Below, in pieces: positions 50,999 through 58,812 of a stretch of 63,656 nucleotides of DNA; the first letter of the stretch is position 1, and each line of letters starts with the position of its first letter. Made by a program: the position numbers and the translations under genes. The DNA lies in NCBI GenBank assembly GCA_947598155.1, contig CANQFC010000008.1, positions 1 to 63,656 on the forward strand, written 5' to 3'. This DNA comes from an uncultured Clostridia bacterium (GTDB taxonomy: Bacteria; Bacillota; Clostridia; Oscillospirales; Acutalibacteraceae). Under the pieces are notes generated by a model. The model had not been told where the DNA came from. It did no database searches and saw nothing but the letters and a program-made list of their open reading frames with translations.

Positions 50999-51147
50999 AA
51001 GCTTTCTCTCCCGCTAATATCAAATTCAATTTTACTATTTTATTATATCACCGCCGCTTACATACGTCAACGACAGAGCGTGCAAAAACCTCATTGCAAA
51101 AACAAAAAACGAATCACATTTTAAAATAAAAAATGTCAAAAAAGGTC

Positions 51148-51176
51148 TTGACTAATGACTTTTGTTGTGATATTAT
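51148..51176 (+). promoter_or_regulatory. Sigma-A promoter of the tRNA pair
   Basis: TTGACT (51148-51153), a 17-base spacer, and TATTAT (51171-51176), ending 16 bases before the first tRNA. Confidence 0.85.
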
Positions 51177-51192
51177 ATTCAAGCGTTGACAC

Positions 51193-51268
51193 GCTGGTGT
51201 AGCTCAGTTGGTAGAGCAGCTGATTTGTAATCAGCAGGTCGGGGGTTCGAGTCCGTCCACCAGCTCCA
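51193..51268 (+). tRNA. tRNA-Thr (anticodon TGT)
   Basis: Acceptor GCTGGTG/CACCAGC, D-arm AGCTCAGTTGGTAGAGC, anticodon stem-loop CTGATTTGTAATCAG with TGT, T-arm GGGGGTTCGAGTCC. The CCA end is encoded (51266-51268). Confidence 0.97.
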
Positions 51269-51328
51269 TCTTTGTTGTGGAATGCTTGGACTTGAATTTT
51301 TAAGCGTGAACAGCGTAAAACAAAATAT

Positions 51329-51413
<85 letters not shown>

Positions 51414-51423
51414 TATGATTAGG

Positions 51424-51459
51424 AAACTCGGACTTTTATAGTCCGAGTTTTATTTTTTT
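51424..51459 (+). terminator. Terminator of the tRNA operon
   Basis: AAACTCGGACT pairs with AGTCCGAGTTT (51424-51434 with 51440-51450), followed by TATTTTTTT. Confidence 0.95.
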
Positions 51460-51553
51460 AAGTTTATGCTATAATTTCCATAAATTTTAATTGATATGCG
51501 TCAATTTAAAAAAACACACTTTCATATTGACAATATCATACTTAGGGTACCGT

Positions 51554-51590
51554 AGCCGCCGCAAGCAATATGCAGTTTGCGGCGGCTTTT
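51554..51590 (+). terminator. Second GC-rich terminator-like hairpin
   Basis: AGCCGCCGCAA pairs with TTGCGGCGGCT across 12 bases and is followed by TTTC on the + strand. No gene lies between it and the tRNA terminator; it may be a back-up terminator for the tRNA transcript. The rest of 51591-51758 holds a repeat copy and no ORF I can support. Confidence 0.55.
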
Positions 51591-51599
51591 CATTCCTGC

Positions 51600-51620
51600 G
51601 GCGCCAAGCCCCTTATTGAA
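51600..51620 (-). repeat. Inverted copy of the TTCAATAAGGG repeat
   Basis: On the minus strand TTCAATAAGGGGCTTGGCG, downstream of the 2-epimerase gene. It matches the copy at 6240 in 16 consecutive bases. Confidence 0.7.
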
Positions 51621-51758
51621 AATACAGCGCAATGCCGCCCGGCACCACACCGTATTTTTGTGTAAATATATTTTGTCACCGCGTCATAAAGTGAATGTTT
51701 GTATCTTTTGCCGCCCTCTCCTTCGGAGCGAAATCCGCCGTTTAATGGCGCTTAATTA

Positions 51759-52937
51759 TCAATATTTTCTCCATACCATTTTGTCAACTACGCCCGTGTA
51801 TGACTGAATGAGCTTGACAACCTTTGTTGAAACATTTTCATCGGTATAATCCGATACCGGGATACCGTAATCGCCGCATTCGTTCATCTTAACGGCTGTA
51901 TCCACCGCCTGCAAAAGCGATTTTTCGTCAATTCCTGCAAGTACAAAGCAGGCTTTGTCAAGCGCCTCGGGGCGCTCCGTTGACGTGCGTATGCAGACTG
52001 CCGGGAACGGGTGGCCGACAGATGTAAAAAAGCTCGATTCCTCGGGAAGCGTACCCGAATCCGACACAACGGCAAACGCGTTCATTTGCAGGCAGTTATA
52101 ATCGTGAAACCCCAAAGGCTCGTGCTGAATAACTCTGCCGTCAAGCTTAAATCCGCTCTGCTCAAGCCGTTTTTTTGAACGCGGGTGGCAGGAATAGAGA
52201 ATGGGCATATCGTATTTTTCCGCCATTTTGTTTATCGCCGTGAAAAGTGACGTGAAATTCTTTTCGGTATCAATATTCTCCTCCCTGTGAGCGGAAAGAA
52301 GAATATATTTGCCCTTGGTAAGAGACAATCTTTCGTGAATATCGGAGCTTTCAATTTCAGCTAAGTTTGCGTGAAGCACCTCCGCCATAGGCGAGCCGGT
52401 CACGTAAGTGCGCTCCTTTGGAAGTCCGCAGTCCGCAAGGTATCTTCTTGCGTGTTCGCTGTACGCCATATTGACATCAGAAATTATGTCTACTATTCTT
52501 CTGTTAGTTTCCTCAGGCAGACACTCGTCTTTACAGCGGTTGCCCGCCTCCATATGGAAAATCGGAATGTGAAGCCTTTTTGCGCCTATAACGGAAAGGC
52601 ACGAGTTTGTGTCTCCCAAAACAAGGACTGCGTCGGGTTTTATTTCCGCCATAAGGTCATATGAAGAGGCGATAATATTGCCCATAGTACTGCCCAGAGT
52701 ATCGCCCACCGCGTTCAAATACACGTCCGGCGCGCCGAGCTTTAAGTCTTTAAAAAACACTTCGTTAAGATTGTAGTCATAATTTTGACCGGTATGCGCG
52801 AGAATACAGTCAAAATACTTTCTGCATTTGTTAATTACCGCCGACAGCCTTATAATTTCAGGGCGCGTACCGACAATTATCAATAGTTTCAGCTTACCGT
52901 TATTTTGAAATTTAACATTTGAGAAATCGTTGTTCAT
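51759..52937 (-). CDS. wecB: Non-hydrolysing UDP-GlcNAc/UDP-FucNAc 2-epimerase (WecB/CapG type)
   Basis: 392 aa. IVGTRPEIIRL at the N-terminus, GDTNSCLSVIGAKRLHIPIFHMEAGNRC and the C-terminal SDSGTLPEESSFF are family signatures. The two genes upstream are CapF- and CapE-like, so the enzyme most likely epimerises C2 of UDP-2-acetamido-2,6-dideoxy-L-talose to UDP-L-FucNAc, as CapG/WbjD does. A WecB role (UDP-ManNAc) cannot be excluded. Confidence 0.92.
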   Translation of the reverse strand: MNNDFSNVKFQNNGKLKLLIIVGTRPEIIRLSAVINKCRKYFDCILAHTGQNYDYNLNEVFFKDLKLGAPDVYLNAVGDTLGSTMGNIIASSYDLMAEIKPDAVLVLGDTNSCLSVIGAKRLHIPIFHMEAGNRCKDECLPEETNRRIVDIISDVNMAYSEHARRYLADCGLPKERTYVTGSPMAEVLHANLAEIESSDIHERLSLTKGKYILLSAHREENIDTEKNFTSLFTAINKMAEKYDMPILYSCHPRSKKRLEQSGFKLDGRVIQHEPLGFHDYNCLQMNAFAVVSDSGTLPEESSFFTSVGHPFPAVCIRTSTERPEALDKACFVLAGIDEKSLLQAVDTAVKMNECGDYGIPVSDYTDENVSTKVVKLIQSYTGVVDKMVWRKY

Positions 52938-53022
52938 TTTAGTTTCCGCACGGCAATTTTGCAGTCAAAAGATATTGACAAATCTTTTTCGCAAAATACC
53001 GCTCCTTTCCTGTATTTTCGCT

Positions 53023-54168
53023 CTAAACCTCTTCAAAAAAAGTATCGGGACGATTAGGGTCAAAGCACTCGTTGCACCACATAAACGTAACCATATCGGT
53101 ATTGCCTAAATTTTCTATATTGTGAGTATATCCCACAGGTATGTCAACAACCTCTAATTTTTCGCCCGAAACAAAGTATTCATACACCTTGTCTTCGCCG
53201 ATTTTGCGGAATCGTATAACGCCGTTTCCGCTGACTACAAGGAATTTTTCATTTTTTGTATGATGCCAATGCTGACCTTTTGTAATTCCGGGCTTTGAAA
53301 TATTTACCGAAAACTGACCGTTATTCGCCGTCCTGAGAATTTCCGTAAACGAACCTCTGTTATCTGTATTCATTTTAAGAGGATATGAAAATTTATCGGC
53401 CGGCAGATATGAAAGATAAGTGCTGTAAAGCTTTTTGGAAAAGCTGCCGTCGGTCATATCGGGCACGGCCTTTGTTTCTCTGCTCTCCTTGAACGAATAC
53501 AGCAAATCGGCAATTTCGCCCAACGTTATGTTATACTCTGTGGGAACAAAGCAAAAATCGCCGTCTTTCGACTCGTTTCCCGAAAGAGCGTTTATAAGCT
53601 CAAAAACTACATCGTCAATATAAACGAGCGTCATTTTATGGTTCCTGTCATTGACGGTTATCGGCAGACCGTTTGCTATATTACTGCAAAAAGTGGCTAC
53701 CGCGCTGTTATAATTCGGCCTGCACCACTTGCCGAATACATTCGGAAAACGGTAAACAAGAACTTTGGCCCCCGTTTCTCTGCCATACTCAAAAAACAGC
53801 TCCTCCCCCGCCTTTTTGCTCTTGCCGTAGGGATTTTGCAAAACAGCCTGAATTGACGAAGAAAGCATTACGGGGCAAGTATTATTGTACTTTTTAAGGG
53901 TATTAAGCAAATCGGAGGCAAATCCGAAATTCCCGCTCATAAAATCGTCTTCGTTTTGCGGTCGGTTCACGCCGGCAAGGTTAAATACAAAATCGCAGTC
54001 TTCGCAAAATTCGTCTAAAAGAGACTTGTCCGTATCAACGTCAAATTCGAGGATTTCAAGCTCGTTTGTTAAATCGGCGCGCTTTGCCTTGCCATCGCGG
54101 ATATTTTTAAGCTCCGCAACAAGGTTTTTACCGATAAAGCCATTTGCGCCCGTAATAAGAACTTTCAT
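53023..54168 (-). CDS. capF: CapF-type bifunctional sugar-nucleotide reductase/epimerase
   Basis: 381 aa. The N-terminal two-thirds is an extended SDR with GANGFIGKNLVAEL (NAD(P) binding). The last ~125 residues form a cupin (GQHWHHTKNEKFLVVSGNGVIRFR, metal-binding His cluster), the fusion seen in CapF/WbjC. In that pathway it epimerises C3 and reduces C4 of the CapE product to the L-talose derivative. It lies 2 bases from capE. Confidence 0.93.
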   Translation of the reverse strand: MKVLITGANGFIGKNLVAELKNIRDGKAKRADLTNELEILEFDVDTDKSLLDEFCEDCDFVFNLAGVNRPQNEDDFMSGNFGFASDLLNTLKKYNNTCPVMLSSSIQAVLQNPYGKSKKAGEELFFEYGRETGAKVLVYRFPNVFGKWCRPNYNSAVATFCSNIANGLPITVNDRNHKMTLVYIDDVVFELINALSGNESKDGDFCFVPTEYNITLGEIADLLYSFKESRETKAVPDMTDGSFSKKLYSTYLSYLPADKFSYPLKMNTDNRGSFTEILRTANNGQFSVNISKPGITKGQHWHHTKNEKFLVVSGNGVIRFRKIGEDKVYEYFVSGEKLEVVDIPVGYTHNIENLGNTDMVTFMWCNECFDPNRPDTFFEEV

Positions 54169-54169
54169 T

Positions 54170-55207
54170 TTATTTCTCCGATTTTTTCAATTCCTCTTGG
54201 ATATATTCAAGCGAAAGAAGTTTTTCTTTCACCTGTTCAACGGTTAAATGCTTTGTGTTATTTGAGTCAAATTCTTTCAGAGTATTACGGTTTTTGTCGC
54301 CGTTTTTAAAATATTTATCGTAGTTAAGCGAGCGTTTATCACTCGGAACACGGTAAAAATTGCCCATATCCAAAGCGTTTGCGCACTCCTCATTTGTAAG
54401 AAGTGTTTCATACATTTTCTCGCCGTGACGTATTCCGATTATTTTAATTTCAGTTTCGGGGCAGAAAAGCTCTTTAACCGCCTGAGCAAGAACGCCTATC
54501 GTACACGCGGGCGCTTTCTGAACAAGAATATCACCGGAAACGCCGTACTCAAAAGCAAACAGTACAAGGTCTACGGCCTCTTCAAGCGACATAATAAATC
54601 TGGTCATTGAGGGTTCGGTTATGGTTATGGGCTTGCCCTCTCTTATCTGCTCAATCCAAAGCGGAATTACCGAGCCTCTTGAGCACATAACATTGCCGTA
54701 ACGCGTGCAGCAAATTTTTGTCTTTTCGGGGCTGACGGTACGTGATTTTGCGACAATCACCTTTTCCATCATAGCCTTTGACGTGCCCATTGCGTTTACG
54801 GGATATGCCGCCTTATCGGTTGAAAGACAAATAACTGTTTTTACGCCCTCGTCAATGGCGGCAGTAAGCAGGTTGTCCGTACCGATAACATTCGTCTTAA
54901 CCGCCTCAAGAGGGAAAAATTCACAGGAGGGAACCTGCTTTAACGCCGCCGCGTGGAAAATGTAATCAACTCCGTGCATAGCGTTCTTAACGGAGGCCAA
55001 ATCTCTGACGTCGCCGATAAAAAACTTAATTTTATCGCTTACTTCGGGCATTTTTGCCTGAAATTCGTGGCGCATATCGTCCTGTTTTTTTTCATCTCTT
55101 GAAAACACACGGATCTCGCCTATATCCGTCTGCACAAATCTGTTAAGCACGGCGTTGCCGAATGAACCCGTGCCTCCTGTAATCATCAGCGTCTTATCTT
55201 TAAACAT
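54170..55207 (-). CDS. capE: CapE-type UDP-GlcNAc 4,6-dehydratase/5-epimerase
   Basis: 345 aa extended SDR. The nucleotide-binding loop is MITGGTGSFGNAVLNRF. The usual YxxxK is replaced by MGTSK (AYPVNAMGTSKAMMEK), the Met-containing variant characteristic of CapE/WbjB that invert C5. First enzyme of UDP-L-FucNAc synthesis. No clear sigma-A promoter is seen upstream; a TATAAT lies near 55230 without a good -35 box. Confidence 0.93.
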   Translation of the reverse strand: MFKDKTLMITGGTGSFGNAVLNRFVQTDIGEIRVFSRDEKKQDDMRHEFQAKMPEVSDKIKFFIGDVRDLASVKNAMHGVDYIFHAAALKQVPSCEFFPLEAVKTNVIGTDNLLTAAIDEGVKTVICLSTDKAAYPVNAMGTSKAMMEKVIVAKSRTVSPEKTKICCTRYGNVMCSRGSVIPLWIEQIREGKPITITEPSMTRFIMSLEEAVDLVLFAFEYGVSGDILVQKAPACTIGVLAQAVKELFCPETEIKIIGIRHGEKMYETLLTNEECANALDMGNFYRVPSDKRSLNYDKYFKNGDKNRNTLKEFDSNNTKHLTVEQVKEKLLSLEYIQEELKKSEK

Positions 55208-55449
55208 AGCTTGCCTCGCTTTATTTTATTATAATTTTTTATGGGTAAAAAATACCCGCCGTTTTTTATAATGTTGATTAAAACCGATTTTGAGCGCCTT
55301 TGCCTATGTAAGCGAAAGGATTTTTCGCTTTACAGCCCCCTGCCGCCGCAAAAAACCGAGCAAACACCTATAATAAACTGTTACTGATAATTATATATTT
55401 CCACTGTATAAAAGTCAATATTTTAAAAGTATATTAGTGTCTGTTTTTA
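55208..55449. other. Intergenic region before the cohesin-like gene
   Basis: 242 bases between divergent capE and the cohesin-like gene. It contains GGGTAAAAAATACCC and a hairpin with arms GTAAGCGAAA/TTTCGCTTTAC (55308-55333), neither followed by a clear T-tract. No ORF with a ribosome binding site is seen. Confidence 0.5.
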
Positions 55450-55478
55450 TTGACAAACAGTTTATTTTTTGATATTAT
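55450..55478 (+). promoter_or_regulatory. Sigma-A promoter of the cohesin-like gene
   Basis: TTGACA (55450-55455), a 17-base spacer, and TATTAT (55473-55478), followed by AAAAAGGGGCG before the ATG at 55513. Confidence 0.85.
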
Positions 55479-55512
55479 CTCTTATATAAATATAAAAAGG
55501 GGCGACTTGTAT

Positions 55513-56211
55513 ATGAAAAAAAGCTTTCTCTTTAAAATTGCGGCGGTTATACTTGCTTTTTCTCTTGTCTTAATTTTATCAGTTACTTCATTTGCGGCCA
55601 AAACGGTTAAAATGAAAATTGAAATTGCCGGCAGCGACGGCCTTGTTTACGTCCGCCTCACCGCCCCTGCGGCCTCAAATATTTCAACAATTTCGGCGGC
55701 TTTGGAATATGATTCCTCAAAGCTCGCTTTTAAAGAAATGAGCTATCTTGACGACCCCTCAATAATAAATTCAACAAATGCCGAAAACGACGGAGTTGTT
55801 GTCGCAAACACGGTAATAGCGGAATCTCTTACAGAGGAATCGAAAGTATTTACATACATTTTTACCGTTGTTGAGGGAAGTGTCGGCGAATGTGAATTTT
55901 CATTTGCCGATGTCAAAGCGACCGATAAGAACAACAATGAAATAAACATAGTCTTTGACGGCTCGCTTAAAGCCGAGATTTCGTCTCTTGAGCCTCTAAC
56001 GCCCGATAAGATTCAATCTTCTTTCGACCCCGCGCCGGAATCGACTTCCGAACCGACTTCAAAGCCCGATAAGGCGGAAAATTCCGATAAGCCCTCTATT
56101 CCGAACACAGCGGGAAAAGTTATTGCGGTTTCGGCGGTATCTGCCGCGGCCGCCGCGTTAATAGGTATAACGACGGCTGTAATAAAAAAGAAACGCTCTG
56201 AAGAAAATTAA
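55513..56211 (+). CDS. Cohesin-like surface protein with IPNTxG-type anchor
   Basis: 232 aa. A signal peptide (residues 1-28, ending SFAAK) precedes a cohesin-like beta-sandwich (VKMKIEIAGSDGLVYVRLTAPAASNISTISAALEYDSSKLAFKEMSYL...GECEFSFADVKATDKNNNEINI). A Pro/Ser/Thr/Glu linker, then SIPNTAGK, a hydrophobic span (VIAVSAVSAAAAALIGITTAVI) and KKKRSEEN end the protein. The start at 55513 is fixed by AAGGGG; the longer frame would begin inside the promoter. Cohesins bind dockerins in cellulosomes, but none is seen here. The anchor motif resembles that of the Ig-like protein at 32711. Confidence 0.85.
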   Translation: MKKSFLFKIAAVILAFSLVLILSVTSFAAKTVKMKIEIAGSDGLVYVRLTAPAASNISTISAALEYDSSKLAFKEMSYLDDPSIINSTNAENDGVVVANTVIAESLTEESKVFTYIFTVVEGSVGECEFSFADVKATDKNNNEINIVFDGSLKAEISSLEPLTPDKIQSSFDPAPESTSEPTSKPDKAENSDKPSIPNTAGKVIAVSAVSAAAAALIGITTAVIKKKRSEEN

Positions 56212-56214
56212 AAG

Positions 56215-56262
56215 AATGAACGCTTAAGCCCTATTTATTGCAATATGGCTTAAGCGTTCATT
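56215..56262. terminator. Long perfect hairpin after the cohesin-like gene
   Basis: A 16-bp perfect inverted repeat (AATGAACGCTTAAGCC/GGCTTAAGCGTTCATT) with a 16-base loop, four bases past the stop codon. No T-tract on the + strand, so termination may be weak or the hairpin may protect the mRNA 3' end. Confidence 0.6.
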
Positions 56263-56263
56263 A

Positions 56264-56285
56264 ATAACTATTTATAAATAGTTAT
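56264..56285. promoter_or_regulatory. 22-bp perfect palindrome, possible operator
   Basis: ATAACTATTTA followed immediately by its reverse complement, centred at 56274/56275 and 16 bases before the ATG of the next gene, overlapping where a promoter -10 or start site would lie. Confidence 0.5.
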
Positions 56286-56301
56286 ATATAAGGGGTTTAT
56301 T

Positions 56302-57027
56302 ATGGAAACTAACAAGAAAAATAAAAAATTAGCTATAGTTTTGTCTGTTGTAGCTGTACTTATAATTTGTTTAATTGTGGCTATTGTAGCCGGGAATAAA
56401 AATAAAACAAATGTAAAAACAGGCGTTTCCACTTCTTCCACAACACAAAAATTGGAATCAAGCACCACTAAAGATTTCATTGTCGAATCTTCGACAGAGT
56501 TAGCTACAGAATTGGAAACTACCCCTACAAGCACCACAAAAAATAACAAAGAAAATAACTCCACAACAAAAAAATCAAATGTAAATTCCAATAAAAATAC
56601 AACCGCAAAAGATAATGGTTCCAAAACAACAACAAAGAAATCGAATGTACCTAATACCACACAAAAACCTGTTACAACAACTCAAAAGTCAAAAAAATAT
56701 ATGTTTAAAAGAGGGCAGGTTCCGCCTAGAATAGTATACACTTACGAAGAAGTTAACGCATATTGTGGATATTCTGAATTAGGGAATATTATGGAAGGAT
56801 GGGAATATGATGGAGATGGAAATTGGGTTACATTAGGAATAAAAGCAAAAAATGATGGTAGTATATCGATTTCTGGAGGTGGTCTTGGAGATCCTAATAA
56901 TTTTTTTGATAAAATATCTAATGATAGTGATTTTATGTTTAATGAATTAATTCCTGCTATGGATAAAGCTGGTATTAATTATCATTCTAATGATTTTGTT
57001 TACGTTTATGTATATTATAATAAATGA
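56302..57027 (+). CDS. AT-rich membrane-tethered protein with Thr/Ser linker
   Basis: 241 aa. A short charged start, one TM (residues about 9-31), a Thr/Ser/Asn/Lys-rich linker of about 100 residues (many TT and TTKKSN units) and a C-terminal domain of about 110 residues (VPPRIVYTYEEVNAYCGYSELGNIMEGWEYDGDGNWVTLGIKAKNDGSI...). Probably anchored outside the membrane. Codon use is far more A/T-rich than neighbours, so recent transfer is likely. I do not recognise the C-terminal domain. RBS: AAGGGG eleven bases before the ATG. Confidence 0.8.
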   Translation: METNKKNKKLAIVLSVVAVLIICLIVAIVAGNKNKTNVKTGVSTSSTTQKLESSTTKDFIVESSTELATELETTPTSTTKNNKENNSTTKKSNVNSNKNTTAKDNGSKTTTKKSNVPNTTQKPVTTTQKSKKYMFKRGQVPPRIVYTYEEVNAYCGYSELGNIMEGWEYDGDGNWVTLGIKAKNDGSISISGGGLGDPNNFFDKISNDSDFMFNELIPAMDKAGINYHSNDFVYVYVYYNK

Positions 57028-57162
57028 TGTTTTTAATTTGTAACATTAGACAAATATTTCTCGCATTATAATTCAGAATAATGTTGACACGGTCTAAGCA
57101 CCTCCACGGTGGTAAATACTATTCATAATTCGTAGCATAATTTATAAAACAAAAACAAATTC

Positions 57163-57191
57163 AAAAAGGCCGGTTAAAATCCGGCTTTTTT
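57163..57191 (+). terminator. Terminator upstream of purA
   Basis: AAAAAGGCCGG/CCGGCTTTTTT around a short loop, followed by TCATT. Between 57028 and this point there is AT-rich sequence without an ORF or other feature I can support. Confidence 0.8.
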
Positions 57192-57225
57192 CATTGAGAT
57201 TTATCACTTTTTTATTCCCTTTCCG

Positions 57226-57255
57226 TTGACAAAGGTTTACTAAAAAGTATATAAT
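57226..57255 (+). promoter_or_regulatory. Sigma-A promoter of purA
   Basis: TTGACA (57226-57231), an 18-base spacer, and TATAAT (57250-57255). A leader of about 50 bases with GGCGGAAACCTGCC follows, then AAGGAGAG before the ATG. Confidence 0.85.
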
Positions 57256-57310
57256 ATTTACGTATTTTTTATCAAGGCGGAAACCTGCCTTTTAAGGAGA
57301 GAAGTAACTT

Positions 57311-58585
57311 ATGGTTAAAGCTATTGTCGGAGCTAACTGGGGCGACGAGGGTAAAGGCAAGATAACCGATATGCTTGCCGGCGAAGCCGATATTGTCGTC
57401 CGTTTCCAGGGCGGCGCTAACGCAGGTCACACTATAATAAACGAACGCGGAAGATTTGTCCTTCACCTTATGCCCAGCGGAGTCTGTTACGAAAATGTAA
57501 AATGCGTTATAGGCAACGGCGTTGCGCTTGACATCAACAAATTTTTTAACGAACTCGACGGCCTAAAAAAAGCCGGACTCAATCCCAACCTCTGTGTTTC
57601 GGACAGGGTTCAGCTTCTTATGCCCTACCATATTCTTCTTGACGAATACGAGGAGGAGCGTCTCGGCAAAAACGCTTTCGGCTCTACAAAAAGCGGTATC
57701 GCTCCGTTTTTCTCGGATAAATATGCAAAAATCGGTATTCAGGTAAACGAGCTTTTTGACGAGGAAACGCTCAGGGCGAAATTAAAGAACATATGCACCC
57801 TTAAAAATCTTACGCTCAAATATGTGTATAACAAGCCCCTGCTCTCCGAAGAGGAGCTTTATGAAACCTGTATGCAGTATAAGGAAAAAATCGCCCCGTA
57901 TGTTTGCGACACCCATAAGCTCTTGTTTGACGCTGTAAAAGAGGGCAAAAACATACTGCTTGAGGGCCAGCTCGGCACACTTAAAGACCCCGATTTCGGA
58001 ATTTACCCCATGGTCACATCATCTCCCACCCTCGCAGGCTACGGCGCTGTCGGCGCAGGTATCCCTCCGCATGAAATAAAGGAGATTGTCGTTGTTACAA
58101 AGGCTTACTCCTCCGGCGTAGGCGCAGGCGAGTTCGTTTCCGAAATACTTGACGAAGAGGAAGCTCAGGAGCTTAGAATACACGGCGGCGACAGGGGCGA
58201 ATTCGGCGCAACAACGGGCAGACCGAGAAGGGTCGGCTGGTTCGACTGCGTTGCGTCACGGTACGGCATAGAATGCCAAGGCGCGACAAAGGTTGTAATG
58301 ACCGCCCTTGACTGCCTTTCTTATCTTGATGAAATTAAAGTTTGCACAGCCTATGAGCTTGACGGAAAAATTGTTAAAGATTTTCCCACCACGCCGGATC
58401 TTAAACGCTGTAAGCCTGTTTTAACAACGCTCCCCGGCTGGAAAAGCGACATAAAGGGAATTAGGGAATACAATGCCCTTCCGGAAAAGGCAAGACAATA
58501 CGTTGAATTTATTGAAAACGAACTGGGGCAAAAAATTGATATGGTTTCAAACGGCCCTGAAAGAGAGGCAATTATTTACAGATAA
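57311..58585 (+). CDS. purA: Adenylosuccinate synthetase
   Basis: 424 aa. It joins IMP and aspartate with GTP to adenylosuccinate, the first AMP-specific step. GANWGDEGKGKITD, GGANAGHTI, LGTLKDPDFGIYPMVTSS and GEFGATTGRPRRVGWFD are family motifs. Monocistronic; guaA, the GMP branch enzyme, lies 3.5 kb away on the same strand. Confidence 0.98.
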   Translation: MVKAIVGANWGDEGKGKITDMLAGEADIVVRFQGGANAGHTIINERGRFVLHLMPSGVCYENVKCVIGNGVALDINKFFNELDGLKKAGLNPNLCVSDRVQLLMPYHILLDEYEEERLGKNAFGSTKSGIAPFFSDKYAKIGIQVNELFDEETLRAKLKNICTLKNLTLKYVYNKPLLSEEELYETCMQYKEKIAPYVCDTHKLLFDAVKEGKNILLEGQLGTLKDPDFGIYPMVTSSPTLAGYGAVGAGIPPHEIKEIVVVTKAYSSGVGAGEFVSEILDEEEAQELRIHGGDRGEFGATTGRPRRVGWFDCVASRYGIECQGATKVVMTALDCLSYLDEIKVCTAYELDGKIVKDFPTTPDLKRCKPVLTTLPGWKSDIKGIREYNALPEKARQYVEFIENELGQKIDMVSNGPEREAIIYR

Positions 58586-58614
58586 TCCCCGAAAAACATA
58601 ATACACATATATAA

Positions 58615-58649
58615 AAATTCGCCCCGCAAATTTGCGGGGCGAATTTTTC
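58615..58649 (+). terminator. Strong terminator after purA
   Basis: AAATTCGCCCCGCAAA followed by its perfect reverse complement, then TTTCA. Since the T-rich flank exists on both sides, it may also end the minus-strand LRR transcript. Confidence 0.95.
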
Positions 58650-58679
58650 ATTGTTTGGCCATCAAATAAAGCGTTTAAA

Positions 58680-58796
58680 TTAACCGAACCATTTATCCGT
58701 TCCGTCGTCCGGGTCAAAATCGCCTATTGAAAGTGTAATAATATCTTCAACTTCATAAACGGTAACGTCGAAGTCGGGCTTTAAATATTTACTCAT
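58680..58796 (-). CDS. 38-aa acidic peptide downstream of the LRR gene
   Basis: M-SKYLKPDFDVTVYEVEDI then ITLSIGDFDPDDGTDKWFG. The ATG at 58796 is preceded by GAGAGGGGATACATT, a good ribosome binding site, and lies 17 bases past the LRR stop codon on the same strand, so the two genes should share an mRNA. No signal peptide or TM. The KP.FDV..YEVEDIIT part resembles, from memory, a common type of small ORF in Clostridia with a conserved N-terminal KP..EV...DDVIT motif. Some such ORFs look like peptide precursors, but no modifying enzyme is seen. Function unknown. Confidence 0.7.
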   Translation of the reverse strand: MSKYLKPDFDVTVYEVEDIITLSIGDFDPDDGTDKWFG

Positions 58797-58812
58797 AATG
58801 TATCCCCTCTCA

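Noticed and set aside
55450-55512. Longer start of the cohesin-like protein (21 additional residues)
   Set aside because: That stretch contains the -35 and -10 boxes and the ribosome binding site; the signal peptide begins at 55513.
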